From: Mycolicibacterium litorale
GTDB lineage: Bacteria > Actinomycetota > Actinomycetes > Mycobacteriales > Mycobacteriaceae
Reading direction: 5' to 3'
Assembly (NCBI RefSeq): GCF_010731695.1
Contig: NZ_AP022586.1
Coordinates: 3,038,001 to 3,102,000 of the forward strand
Length of the DNA: 64,000 nt
The stretch's first letter is position 1. Every line of letters starts with the position of its first letter. The position numbers and the translations under genes are program-made. Shown one piece after another: positions 1-10,092 of the stretch. The notes beneath the pieces were generated by a model. The model was given only the letters and a program-made list of their open reading frames with translations, was not told the origin of the DNA and searched no databases.

Positions 1-1
1 G

Positions 2-850
<849 letters not shown>

Positions 851-2115
851 CCGACCGGCGGATGACCCGCTGTTCCACGAGATCCGCCCCGCGCGCCACG
901 CCGCCGGTGGCGGCGAAGCCGTCGGCGACCCGTCGCGCGCCTGCCGTCATCGCCAGTGCGCGTTCGACTCCCGCCCGCAGACGGGGCGGGGTGAGGCGCC
1001 GGGCCGGGATCCTGGTGCCGCACCGCGCCGCCTCCACCCGCCGGGCCACCTCGAACTGGTCGCGGCCGTAGGGCACCGCGCACACCGGGACGCCCCGCGC
1101 CAGCGCCTTTTGGGTGACGCCCATACCGCCGTGGGTGATCGCGCAGATCGCGCGGTCGAGCACCGGTCCGTGCGGCAGGAATCCCGTCACCGTGGCGTTG
1201 GGGGGCACCACGATTCCGTCGGGGATGCCCGCCGGACAGGTCGCGACGACGTGGACGGGCGCATCGGCGAGCGCGGTCAGCGCGGTGGCGACGAGCGCGG
1301 AATCAGCCTGCTTCACCGATGACGTCGTGACCAGCACCACCGGCATGTCGACGGCGTCGAGCCACTCCGGCGTGTCAGCGGCGGCCGGGTCGAACTCGCA
1401 GGGGCCGATCATCTGTACGGCATCGCCCCAGCCCGGGTGGGGATACTCGAACGGCTCGCCGCCCGCCACCAGCATCAGCGGTGCGCGACGCAGGACGGCG
1501 TCCACATCGGACAGGGCGGGAAGTCCACGCTGGGCCCGAAACACGTTGACGTGACCCATCATCGGCACGTCGAACACCCGGCGCACCACCGTGCGCACCC
1601 CCAGGTCGCGCACCCACCCCACCGGACCCCGGCGCGGCGCCATCCCCGCACCCACCGGCGGCATACCCGGGGAGGTGAGAAACGGCGTGTACGGGGAGAA
1701 CACCGCCCACGGAAGCCTCGAGGCCTCGGCGACGGCCATCGCACCCCAGCAGTTGATGTCGAGCACCAGCACGTCGGGTCCCACCCGCGCGACCGCGTCG
1801 TCGACATCGGCCAGTTCGTGTGCGCCGCGCGCACCGAAGGTGTCGATGGTCATCCGCAGCACCGCGCGGCCACTGCCGGCGCGCCAGTCCTCGCTGACGA
1901 TGGCCTCGATGCGGGGATCCACAGTGTCCGCGGCCATTCCGGCCGCACGCGCGACGGGGACGCCGGCCGCGTAGGTGCGCACGTGGACGCGGTGCCCGCG
2001 CCCGGCCAGCTCACCGAGGAGCGCGAGCATCGGGAAGAGGTGGCCCGCCGACGGTGAGGTGTAGGCCAGGATGGTCGCCATCGCGACCAGCTATACCCGC
2101 TGTTACGCGCGGCGT

Positions 2116-2493
2116 TCAGGGCCGGCCGGTGACGGTTTTCTTACGCGCCGCCGAGCCCTTACGCGGACCGCCCGGCGAACCCGACGGCCTCTGCGCGGGC
2201 TCGGCCGTCGCGTCGCCGTTCCTGTCGAGCCCGCGGACCAGCAGTGCCGTCCCGCCGACCGCGGCCAGCACCGGCCATTCGACCAGCCCCGCGGCGCCCA
2301 CCGCACCCATGGTCAGCAACGCCGCCGGTGTGGAATGACTGCCGCTGCTCAATCCGCGGCGCGCTCCGCTCGCCGCGCCCTGCACGCCTCCGACGATGCC
2401 GTTGACAGCCGCTCCGCCCACCGCGCCGGCCGCTGCCGTGGTGGCGTTGGCGGCCTCGGCGACCAACCGGACCGCCCCTTCGACGATGTTCAT
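2116..2493 (-). CDS. Small Ala/Gly-rich membrane-like protein, unknown function
   Basis: 125 residues, not recognised as a named family. The first ~45 residues are an Ala/Gly/Val-rich amphipathic helix region (VEGAVRLVAEAANATTAAAG), residues ~55-88 form one or two hydrophobic stretches that could cross the membrane, and the tail is Pro/Arg/Lys-rich and basic (RKGSAARKKTVTGRP). The start ATG at 2493 has a GGCGGGAG ribosome site three bases upstream. Similar Ala/Gly segments occur at the N-termini of some mycobacterial P-type ATPases, which is only a loose resemblance. It may be co-transcribed with the glycosyltransferase downstream and is divergent from the SDR gene. Confidence 0.6.
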   Translation of the reverse strand: MNIVEGAVRLVAEAANATTAAAGAVGGAAVNGIVGGVQGAASGARRGLSSGSHSTPAALLTMGAVGAAGLVEWPVLAAVGGTALLVRGLDRNGDATAEPAQRPSGSPGGPRKGSAARKKTVTGRP

Positions 2494-2569
2494 GGCTCCC
2501 GCCTTTCCTTCGACAACCTGTGGCTACCCGGCCTGCGAGCGCACCATTCGGATTCGGCAGGATCGACTC

Positions 2570-3358
2570 ATGGACATCGACAACACGGTCGTGGCGATCA
2601 CCGGGGCGGGGTCGGGAATCGGGCGCGCGCTCGCGGAATCCTTCGCCGCCGCCGGCGCGCGCCTGGTGCTCGGCGACATCGACGACGAGGGGCTGGCCGC
2701 CACCGCCGACCGTCTCGCGGCCGAGGGAGCCACCGTCACGGCTCTGCACGCCGACGCGAGTTCGGCCGACGACATCGCGGCGATGGTCGCCGAACCGGTC
2801 GACGTCTTCGTCGCCAACGCCGGGGTCGTGGGCGCACCCGGCCTCGGCGGCGAAGCGGACTGGGACCGCATCCTCGAGGTGAACCTGCGCGCCCACATCC
2901 GTGCGGCCCGGTTGGTGGTCCCGCAGTGGCAGGCGCGCGGCCGCGGCCATTTCGTCGCCGTGGCGTCGGCCGCCGGCCTGCTCACCCAGATCGGCGACGC
3001 GGGTTACGCGGTGACCAAACACGCGGCGGTGGGCTTCGCCGAATGGCTCGCGGTCACCTACGGCGACGACGGCATCGGCGTGACCTGCGTGTGTCCGATG
3101 GGCGTCGACACCGCGCTGCTGTCGGCGATCCGGGATTCGGACGATCCCGCCGTGCAGCTGGGGGCGAACTCGGTGGTGATGGCCGGCGCCGTGCTCAGCG
3201 CGCGCGAGGTCGCCGACCAGACCGTCGCCGCGGTCCGCGACGGGCGTTTCCTGGTGCTCCCCCATCCCGAGGTGCGCGACATGCTGGCCGGCAAGGTCGC
3301 CGATCACGACCGGTGGATCGCCGGGATGCAGCGCTACCAGCGGTCACTGCGCGGGTAG
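2570..3358 (+). CDS. Short-chain dehydrogenase/reductase (SDR)
   Basis: 262 residues, classical SDR size. Residues 9-20 carry the cofactor-binding TGAGSGIGRA turn, followed by NAG at the end of strand 4 (FVANAGVVG), the catalytic serine in AVASAAGLL and the YAVTKHAAV active-site Tyr/Lys pair. An acidic residue after strand 2 (LGDIDD) suggests NAD(H) preference. Substrate unknown. The ATG at 2570 is chosen because the SDR fold begins immediately after it; an in-frame extension to 2396 adds residues with no SDR similarity and would run into the divergent gene. Confidence 0.85.
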   Translation: MDIDNTVVAITGAGSGIGRALAESFAAAGARLVLGDIDDEGLAATADRLAAEGATVTALHADASSADDIAAMVAEPVDVFVANAGVVGAPGLGGEADWDRILEVNLRAHIRAARLVVPQWQARGRGHFVAVASAAGLLTQIGDAGYAVTKHAAVGFAEWLAVTYGDDGIGVTCVCPMGVDTALLSAIRDSDDPAVQLGANSVVMAGAVLSAREVADQTVAAVRDGRFLVLPHPEVRDMLAGKVADHDRWIAGMQRYQRSLRG

Positions 3359-3412
3359 CTTCACCCTCGGCGTAACGGCGCCGCGCCGCCTTTGTCGGTG
3401 GGAGTTGTCACC

Positions 3413-6400
3413 ATGGAGGGGATGACGAAGCACCCGCCCGCCGCCGACGGCCTATCCCGGTTCAGCCCACTGACCCGGGAGTGGTTCGCGGGCACGTTCG
3501 TCGAACCGACTCCGGCGCAGTCCCAAGCCTGGTCGGCGATCGCCGACGGCGACAACACCCTGGTGATCGCGCCCACCGGGTCGGGCAAGACACTGGCGGC
3601 GTTCCTGTGGGCCATCGATCGGCTGGCGTCCTCCGAACCCCGCCCGCCGGGCGCCGGCACCCGGGTGCTGTACGTGTCACCGCTCAAGGCGCTCGCCGTC
3701 GACGTGGAACGCAACCTGCGCACCCCGCTGACCGGCATCGCGCGGATCGCCGAACGCAACGGCGAGCAGGCGCCGAACATCAGCGTCGGCGTCCGCTCCG
3801 GGGACACCACCCCGGCGCAGCGCCGGGAACTGGTCACGCGGCCGCCCGACATCCTGATCACCACGCCCGAGTCGCTGTTCCTCATGCTGACCTCGGCGGC
3901 GCGCGACACCCTCGCCGAGGTGCAGACCGTGATCGTCGACGAGGTGCACGCGCTGGCCGCCACCAAACGCGGTGCCCATCTGGCGCTGTCTCTGGAACGG
4001 CTCGACCAGCTCCTCGAGCGGCCCGCCCAGCGCATCGGCCTGTCCGCGACGGTCCGCCCGCCCGAGGAGGTCGCGCGGTTCCTGTCGGGTCACGCACCTG
4101 CGACGATCGTCGCGCCGCCGGCGGCCAAGACGTTCGACCTGTCGGTACAGGTCCCGGTGCCCGACATGGCGGACTTGGAGAACAACACCATCTGGCCCGA
4201 CGTCGAGGAGCAGATCGTCGACCTGATCGAGGCGCACCGCTCCTCCATCGTGTTCGCGAACTCCCGACGGCTCGCCGAGCGGTTGACCTCGCGCCTCAAC
4301 GAGATCCATGCCGAGCGCACGGGCATCGAACTCGACGGCCGCAACGATCGCGTCGGCGGCGGCGCGCCCGCGCAGCTCATGGGCAGCGGCCAGTCCTTCG
4401 GCGCCGAACCGCTGCTCGCGAAGGCCCACCATGGGTCGGTCAGCAAGGAACAGCGCGCGCTGGTCGAGGACGACCTCAAGAGCGGGCGGCTCAAGGCCGT
4501 CGTCGCGACGTCCAGCCTGGAACTGGGCATCGACATGGGTGCGGTCGACCTGGTCATCCAGGTCGAGACGCCGCCGTCGGTGGCCAGCGGCCTGCAGCGA
4601 GTGGGCCGGGCCGGCCACCAGGTCGGCGAGATCTCCCAGGGGGTGCTGTTCCCGAAGCACCGTACGGACCTGATCGGCTGTGCGGTCACCGTGCAGCGCA
4701 TGCTCGCCGGCCAGATCGAGACCATGAAGGTGCCGGCCAACCCGCTCGACGTGCTGGCTCAGCACACCGTCGCGGCCGCGGCACTCGAACCGCTCGACGC
4801 CGACCGCTGGTTCGACGCGGTGCGGCGCAGCGCACCGTTCGCGACCCTGCCGCGCAGCGCGTTCGAGGCGACGCTCGACCTGCTCTCGGGCAAGTATCCG
4901 TCCACCGAGTTCGCCGAACTGCGGCCGCGGCTGGTGTACGACCGCGACGGCGGCACGCTGACCGCGCGGCCGGGGGCGCAGCGGCTCGCCGTCACCTCCG
5001 GCGGTGCGATCCCCGATCGCGGGATGTTCACCGTCTACCTCGCCACCGACTCCGAGAAGCCGTCGCGTGTGGGCGAACTCGACGAGGAGATGGTGTACGA
5101 GTCGCGGCCGAGCGACGTGATCTCACTCGGTGCGACGAGCTGGCGGATCACCGAGATCACCCACGACCGGGTCCTGGTGATCCCGGCGCCGGGTCAGCCG
5201 GCGCGGTTGCCGTTCTGGCGGGGCGACGGGGTGGGCCGGCCCGCCGAACTCGGCGCGGCGGTCGGCGCCTTCACCGGAGAGCTGTCCGCGCTCGGCGCCG
5301 ATGCGTTCGCCGAGCGCTGCCGCACCATGGGTTTCAACGACTACGCCACCGACAACCTCTACCGGCTGCTCGACGATCAGCGGCAGGCCACCGGCACGGT
5401 GCCCACCGACACCACGTTCGTCGTCGAGCGGTTCCGCGACGAACTCGGCGACTGGCGGATCATCCTGCACTCCCCCTACGGCCTTCGCGTGCACGGGCCG
5501 CTCGCACTGGCGATCGGGCGCCGCCTGCGGGAGCGCTACGGCATCGACGAGAAGCCGACCGCGTCCGACGACGGCATCATCGTGCGATTGCCCGACACCG
5601 ACTTCGAATCGGGCGGCGCCGTGTCGTTCGCCGAGCTGTTCGTCTTCGACCCCGAGGAGATCGAACCGATCGTCACCGCCGAGGTCGGCGGGTCGGCGCT
5701 GTTCGCCTCGCGGTTCCGCGAATGCGCGGCGCGCGCGCTGCTGCTGCCGCGGCGCCACCCCGGTAAGCGGTCACCGCTGTGGCATCAGCGCCAGCGCGCC
5801 GCCCAACTGCTCGACGTCGCCCGCAAGTACCCGGACTTTCCGATCGTGCTCGAAGCGGTCCGGGAATGCCTGCAGGACGTGTACGACGTGCCGGCCCTGG
5901 TGGAGCTGATGCACCGGATCGCCCAGCGCAGGCTGCGGGTGGTCGAGGTGGAGACGACGACGCCGTCGCCGTTCGCGGCGTCGCTGCTGTTCGGCTACGT
6001 GGGTGCGTTCATGTACGAGGGCGACAGCCCGCTGGCCGAACGCCGCGCGGCCGCACTGTCGTTGGACAGCACGTTGCTCGCCGAACTGCTGGGCCGGGTC
6101 GAGCTGCGTGAGCTGCTCGACGCCGACGTCATCGCCGCCACCGCACGTCAGCTGCAGCACCTCGCGGAGGACCGGCGCGCGCGCGACGCCGAGGGCGTCG
6201 CCGACCTGCTGCGGCTGCTTGGGCCGCTGACCACCGAGGAGATCGCCGAACGGGCGACCACCGAGGACGTCGGCGGGTGGCTCGAGGGTCTGCTGGCGGC
6301 GAAGCGGGTGCTGACCGTGTCGTTCGCCGGGGCCACCTGGTGGGTCGCGATCGAGGACGTCGGTCTGCTGCGCGACGGCGTGGGCATCGCGGTCCCGGTC

Positions 6401-7993
6401 GGGGTCCCGATCTCGTTCCTCGATCCGGTGGTCGACCCGCTCGGCGAGCTGATCGGCCGTTACGCGCGCACCCACGGCCCGTTCACCACCGCTGAGGCGG
6501 CCGCGCGGTTCGGGCTCGGCCTGCGGGTCACCGCCGACGTACTGGGGCGGCTCGCGGTCGACGGACGGCTGGTGCGGGGTGAGTTCACCGACGCCCCGCC
6601 CGGCGACCCCGCGGGCAGTGAGCAGTGGTGTGACGGCGACGTCCTCAAGATCCTGCGGCGGCGCTCGCTCGCGGCGCTGCGCGCGCAGGTGGAGCCGGTC
6701 AGCACCACGGCCTACGCCCGGTTCCTGCCGGCCTGGCAGCACGTCGGATCGACGCACAGCGCGGGGGTGGACGGGCTGGCCGCGGCGCTCGACCAGATCG
6801 CGGGTCTGCCGATTCCGGCCTCTGCGGTCGAACCGCTGGTGTTGTCGCAGCGGGTGCGCGACTACCAGCCCGCGATGCTCGACGAACTGCTGGCCAGCGG
6901 CGAGATCATGTGGTCGGGTGCGGGTCAGATCGGCGGTGGCGACGGCTGGATCGCCTTCCACCACGCCGACTCGGCACCGTTGACGCTGACCGCACCGGTC
7001 GAACTCGAGTTCACCGACACCCACCGGACCATCATGGAGACCCTCGGGGCCGGTGGCGCTTACTTCTTCCGGCAGCTCGCCGCCACCGACTCGGAAGAGT
7101 TCAAAACCGCACTGTGGGAACTGATCTGGGGCGGTTGGGTCACCGGCGACACCTTTGCCCCGGTGCGTGCGATGCTTGCGGGCAGCCGGCGCTCCACCGG
7201 TAGACGCGGGGCGCCCGCGCACCGGCAGCGGGCCCGGCCGCCGCGGTTGAGCAGTTACAGCATCGCGCACGCGCAGACCCGCGCGAGCGACCCGACGGTG
7301 GCCGGCCGCTGGTCGGCGTTACCCGCCGCCGAACCGGATTCCACTGTGCGCGCACACTTCACGGCCGAACTGCTGCTCAACCGCTACGGTGTGCTCACCA
7401 AGGGCGCGGCGGCATCCGAGGGGGTGCCCGGCGGTTTCGCGATGCTCTACAAGGTGCTGACCGCGTTCGAGGAGGCCGGCCGCTGCCAGCGCGGTTACTT
7501 CGTCGAATCACTGGGCGGCGCCCAGTTCGCGGTGGCCTCGACCGTGGACCGGTTGCGGACGTACCTCGACGAGGTCGACCAGGAACGCCGGGAGTACCAC
7601 GCCGTGGTGCTCGCCGCCGCCGATCCGGCCAACCCCTACGGCGCGGCGCTCGGCTGGCCCACGCGCACCGCCGACGGCGAGGCCGAGGGTTCACACCGCC
7701 CCGGCCGCAAGGCCGGCGCGCTGGTGGCGCTGGTCGACGGCGAGCTCGCCTGGTTCCTCGAGCGGGGCGGCCGGTCCCTGCTGAGCTTCACCGACGACGC
7801 CGACGCCCAGCTGGCGGCCGCGGCGGCGCTGGCCGATCTGGTGAGCCGCGGGCGGGTGCAGTCGTTGCTGGTCGAGAAGGTCAACGGCGTGGCGGTGCTG
7901 GAACCCGCCCAGGGCGGGGTGCGCGCCACTGTGCACGACGCGTTGACCGGTGCGGGGTTCACCCGCACTCCGCGCGGTCTGCGGTTGCGGTGA
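3413..7993 (+). CDS. lhr: Large helicase-related protein Lhr, ATP-dependent 3'-5' DNA repair helicase
   Basis: 1526 residues, the full length of Lhr-Core plus the long C-terminal domain. Superfamily 2 motifs appear in order: Walker A APTGSGKT near residue 55, DEVH near 165, SAT near 212 (GLSATVRPP), and motif VI QRVGRAGHQ near 405; winged-helix and Lhr-specific regions follow, and the C-terminal half ends in a HTH/beta-barrel array. Lhr unwinds 3'-tailed DNA and RNA:DNA hybrids and is a DNA-damage protein in mycobacteria. The ATG at 3413 has GGGAG eight bases upstream; an in-frame TTG at 3392 and an ATG at 3422 are weaker alternatives. nei2 follows after 24 bases, in keeping with a shared repair operon. 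Confidence 0.96.
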   Translation: MEGMTKHPPAADGLSRFSPLTREWFAGTFVEPTPAQSQAWSAIADGDNTLVIAPTGSGKTLAAFLWAIDRLASSEPRPPGAGTRVLYVSPLKALAVDVERNLRTPLTGIARIAERNGEQAPNISVGVRSGDTTPAQRRELVTRPPDILITTPESLFLMLTSAARDTLAEVQTVIVDEVHALAATKRGAHLALSLERLDQLLERPAQRIGLSATVRPPEEVARFLSGHAPATIVAPPAAKTFDLSVQVPVPDMADLENNTIWPDVEEQIVDLIEAHRSSIVFANSRRLAERLTSRLNEIHAERTGIELDGRNDRVGGGAPAQLMGSGQSFGAEPLLAKAHHGSVSKEQRALVEDDLKSGRLKAVVATSSLELGIDMGAVDLVIQVETPPSVASGLQRVGRAGHQVGEISQGVLFPKHRTDLIGCAVTVQRMLAGQIETMKVPANPLDVLAQHTVAAAALEPLDADRWFDAVRRSAPFATLPRSAFEATLDLLSGKYPSTEFAELRPRLVYDRDGGTLTARPGAQRLAVTSGGAIPDRGMFTVYLATDSEKPSRVGELDEEMVYESRPSDVISLGATSWRITEITHDRVLVIPAPGQPARLPFWRGDGVGRPAELGAAVGAFTGELSALGADAFAERCRTMGFNDYATDNLYRLLDDQRQATGTVPTDTTFVVERFRDELGDWRIILHSPYGLRVHGPLALAIGRRLRERYGIDEKPTASDDGIIVRLPDTDFESGGAVSFAELFVFDPEEIEPIVTAEVGGSALFASRFRECAARALLLPRRHPGKRSPLWHQRQRAAQLLDVARKYPDFPIVLEAVRECLQDVYDVPALVELMHRIAQRRLRVVEVETTTPSPFAASLLFGYVGAFMYEGDSPLAERRAAALSLDSTLLAELLGRVELRELLDADVIAATARQLQHLAEDRRARDAEGVADLLRLLGPLTTEEIAERATTEDVGGWLEGLLAAKRVLTVSFAGATWWVAIEDVGLLRDGVGIAVPVGVPISFLDPVVDPLGELIGRYARTHGPFTTAEAAARFGLGLRVTADVLGRLAVDGRLVRGEFTDAPPGDPAGSEQWCDGDVLKILRRRSLAALRAQVEPVSTTAYARFLPAWQHVGSTHSAGVDGLAAALDQIAGLPIPASAVEPLVLSQRVRDYQPAMLDELLASGEIMWSGAGQIGGGDGWIAFHHADSAPLTLTAPVELEFTDTHRTIMETLGAGGAYFFRQLAATDSEEFKTALWELIWGGWVTGDTFAPVRAMLAGSRRSTGRRGAPAHRQRARPPRLSSYSIAHAQTRASDPTVAGRWSALPAAEPDSTVRAHFTAELLLNRYGVLTKGAAASEGVPGGFAMLYKVLTAFEEAGRCQRGYFVESLGGAQFAVASTVDRLRTYLDEVDQERREYHAVVLAAADPANPYGAALGWPTRTADGEAEGSHRPGRKAGALVALVDGELAWFLERGGRSLLSFTDDADAQLAAAAALADLVSRGRVQSLLVEKVNGVAVLEPAQGGVRATVHDALTGAGFTRTPRGLRLR

Positions 7994-8017
7994 GCACGCG
8001 TGCGGAGGAGGTGACCG

Positions 8018-8791
8018 GTGCCTGAGGGAGACACCGTCTACCGCACCGCCACCGCGCTGCGCGAAGGGCTCGAGGGCAAGACGCTGACCCGCTGCGATGT
8101 CCGCGTTCCGCGCTACGCCACCGTCGATCTCACCGGTCACGTCGTCGACGAGGTGCTCAGCCGCGGTAAGCACCTGTTCATCCGGGTCGGGCCGGCCAGC
8201 ATTCACTCCCATCTGAAGATGGAGGGCAGCTGGAAGGTCGTCCCCGCCTCGTGCCCCAGCCGGGCCGGGTACCGCATCCGGATCATCCTCGAGGCCGGCG
8301 CCGGTGAGCAGGCGGTGCAGGCCGTGGGCATCGATCTCGGCGTCCTGGAGATCCTCGACCGCGAGAACGACATGGACGCCGTCGCCCATCTGGGACCCGA
8401 CCTGCTCGGGGACGATTGGGAGCCCCGCATCGCGGCGCAGAACCTCGCCGCCGATCCGGACCGCCGATTGTCCGAGGCACTGCTGGACCAGCGAATCATG
8501 GCCGGCGTCGGCAACGTCTACGCGAACGAGCTGTGCTTCGTCACCGGGCACCTGCCGACCGCACCGGTGGGGGCCGTCAAGGATCCGCTGCGGATGGTGC
8601 AACGCGCTCGGGACATGCTGTGGCTCAACCGATCTCGCTGGAACCGCACCACGACCGGTGACACCCGTCCTGGCCGCGACGTGTGGGTGTACGGGCGGGC
8701 CGGAAAACCGTGCCGCCGCTGCGGCACACCGATCATGCGTGACGGCAACGGCGACCGGGTCACGTACTGGTGCCCGCACTGTCAGCGCTGA
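8018..8791 (+). CDS. nei2: Endonuclease VIII/Fpg-family DNA glycosylase Nei2
   Basis: 257 residues. The N-terminus PEGDTVYR supplies the catalytic Pro1 and Glu2 of Nei-type glycosylases after Met removal. A conserved lysine is in the [10 protein letters not shown] strand, the helix-two-turn-helix is in [14 protein letters not shown], and the C-terminus holds a four-cysteine zinc finger (CRRCG at about 233 and CPHC at the end). It excises oxidised pyrimidines and nicks the abasic site. The GTG start at 8018 is preceded by GGAGGAG. It lies directly downstream of lhr, as in M. tuberculosis (Rv3296-Rv3297). Confidence 0.95.
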   Translation: MPEGDTVYRTATALREGLEGKTLTRCDVRVPRYATVDLTGHVVDEVLSRGKHLFIRVGPASIHSHLKMEGSWKVVPASCPSRAGYRIRIILEAGAGEQAVQAVGIDLGVLEILDRENDMDAVAHLGPDLLGDDWEPRIAAQNLAADPDRRLSEALLDQRIMAGVGNVYANELCFVTGHLPTAPVGAVKDPLRMVQRARDMLWLNRSRWNRTTTGDTRPGRDVWVYGRAGKPCRRCGTPIMRDGNGDRVTYWCPHCQR

Positions 8792-8871
8792 CCGCGCGGC
8801 CACCGTCTTTCGCCGCAGAAGTTTTCCGCAATTCCATGTGAGTGCCACCGACGGGTGGTTCCCTGGTATGG

Positions 8872-10092
8872 GTGAGCACGGCCACAACGCCGGACACAGG
8901 CGCACGTCGGGGTGTGAACCTGGCGCTGGCGACGTGGGTTTCGGCGATCAACTTCTGGGCCTGGAACATGATCGGCCCGCTGTCGACCACCTACGCCGGT
9001 GGCCTCTCGCTGAGCAGCACGCAGGCCTCGATGCTGGTGGCCACGCCGATCCTGGTCGGCTCTCTGGGCCGCATCGTCGTGGGCTCACTGACCGACCGCT
9101 TCGGCGGCCGGGCGATGTTCATCGCGATCTCGCTCGCGTCGATCGTCCCGGTGCTGGCGGTCGGGGCCGCCGGTTCGGCAGGCTCGTATCCGATGCTGCT
9201 GGTGTTCGGCTTCTTTCTCGGGATCGCGGGCACCATCTTCGCCGTCGGGATCCCGTTCGCCAACCACTGGTACGAGGCGTCCCGCCGCGGTTTCGCCACC
9301 GGCGTCTTCGGGATGGGCATGGTCGGCACCGCCCTGTCGGCGTTCTTCACCCCGCGCTTCGTCAACTGGTTCGGCTTGTTCACCACCCACGTGGTCGTCG
9401 CCGTCGCGCTCGCGCTCACCGCGGTGCTCTGCCTGGTCGCCATGCACGATTCCCCGCACTTCACCCCCAACACCGATGCGGTGCTGCCGAAACTCAAGGC
9501 GGCCGCCAAACTCCGTGTCACATGGGAGATGTCGTTCCTCTACGCGGTCGTGTTCGGCGGTTTCGTCGCGTTCAGCAACTACCTGCCCACCTACATCAAG
9601 ACCGTCTACGGCTTCTCCGCGGTCGACGCCGGCGCCCGCACCGCCGGATTCGCGTTGGCCGCCGTCCTGGCCCGGCCGGTGGGCGGCGCGCTCGCGGACC
9701 GGGTCGCGCCCAAGTACGTCGTGCTGGCCTCCTTCGCCGGGACTGCGGCCCTCGCGCTCGTCGCGGTGCTCCAGCCGCCGCCGGACCTGTGGTCGGCCGC
9801 CACGTTCATCACCCTGGCGGTGTTCCTGGGCATCGGCACCGGCGGCGTGTTCGCCTGGGTGGCGCGCCGCTCCCCCGCGCAGTCGGTGGGCTCGATCACC
9901 GGGATCGTCGCCGCCGCAGGCGGGCTCGGCGGGTACTTCCCGCCGCTGGTGATGGGCGGGACCTATGACCCCGTCGACAACGACTACACCGTCGGGCTGC
10001 TCCTGCTGGTGGCCACCGCGCTGATCGCGCTGACGTACACCGCCCTGCGCTTGCACGCCCACGAGCCACAACCGAAGGAGACCCCGACGTGA
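8872..10092 (+). CDS. narK: Nitrate/nitrite transporter, NarK-type MFS
   Basis: About 406 residues with 12 predicted hydrophobic segments and the MFS loop signature GSLTDRFGGR between helices 2 and 3. The segments GVFGMGMVGTALSAF and GIGTGGVFAWVARRSP have the glycine-rich 'nitrate signature' character of NarK/NasA carriers. It would import nitrate and/or export nitrite for the nitrate reductase encoded immediately downstream; its stop overlaps the narG GTG start by four bases (GTGA), implying translational coupling. The GTG at 8872 is preferred, with an in-frame GTG at 8842 possible; neither has a strong ribosome site. About 80 bases separate it from nei2, so the operon promoter probably lies there. 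Confidence 0.9.
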   Translation: MSTATTPDTGARRGVNLALATWVSAINFWAWNMIGPLSTTYAGGLSLSSTQASMLVATPILVGSLGRIVVGSLTDRFGGRAMFIAISLASIVPVLAVGAAGSAGSYPMLLVFGFFLGIAGTIFAVGIPFANHWYEASRRGFATGVFGMGMVGTALSAFFTPRFVNWFGLFTTHVVVAVALALTAVLCLVAMHDSPHFTPNTDAVLPKLKAAAKLRVTWEMSFLYAVVFGGFVAFSNYLPTYIKTVYGFSAVDAGARTAGFALAAVLARPVGGALADRVAPKYVVLASFAGTAALALVAVLQPPPDLWSAATFITLAVFLGIGTGGVFAWVARRSPAQSVGSITGIVAAAGGLGGYFPPLVMGGTYDPVDNDYTVGLLLLVATALIALTYTALRLHAHEPQPKETPT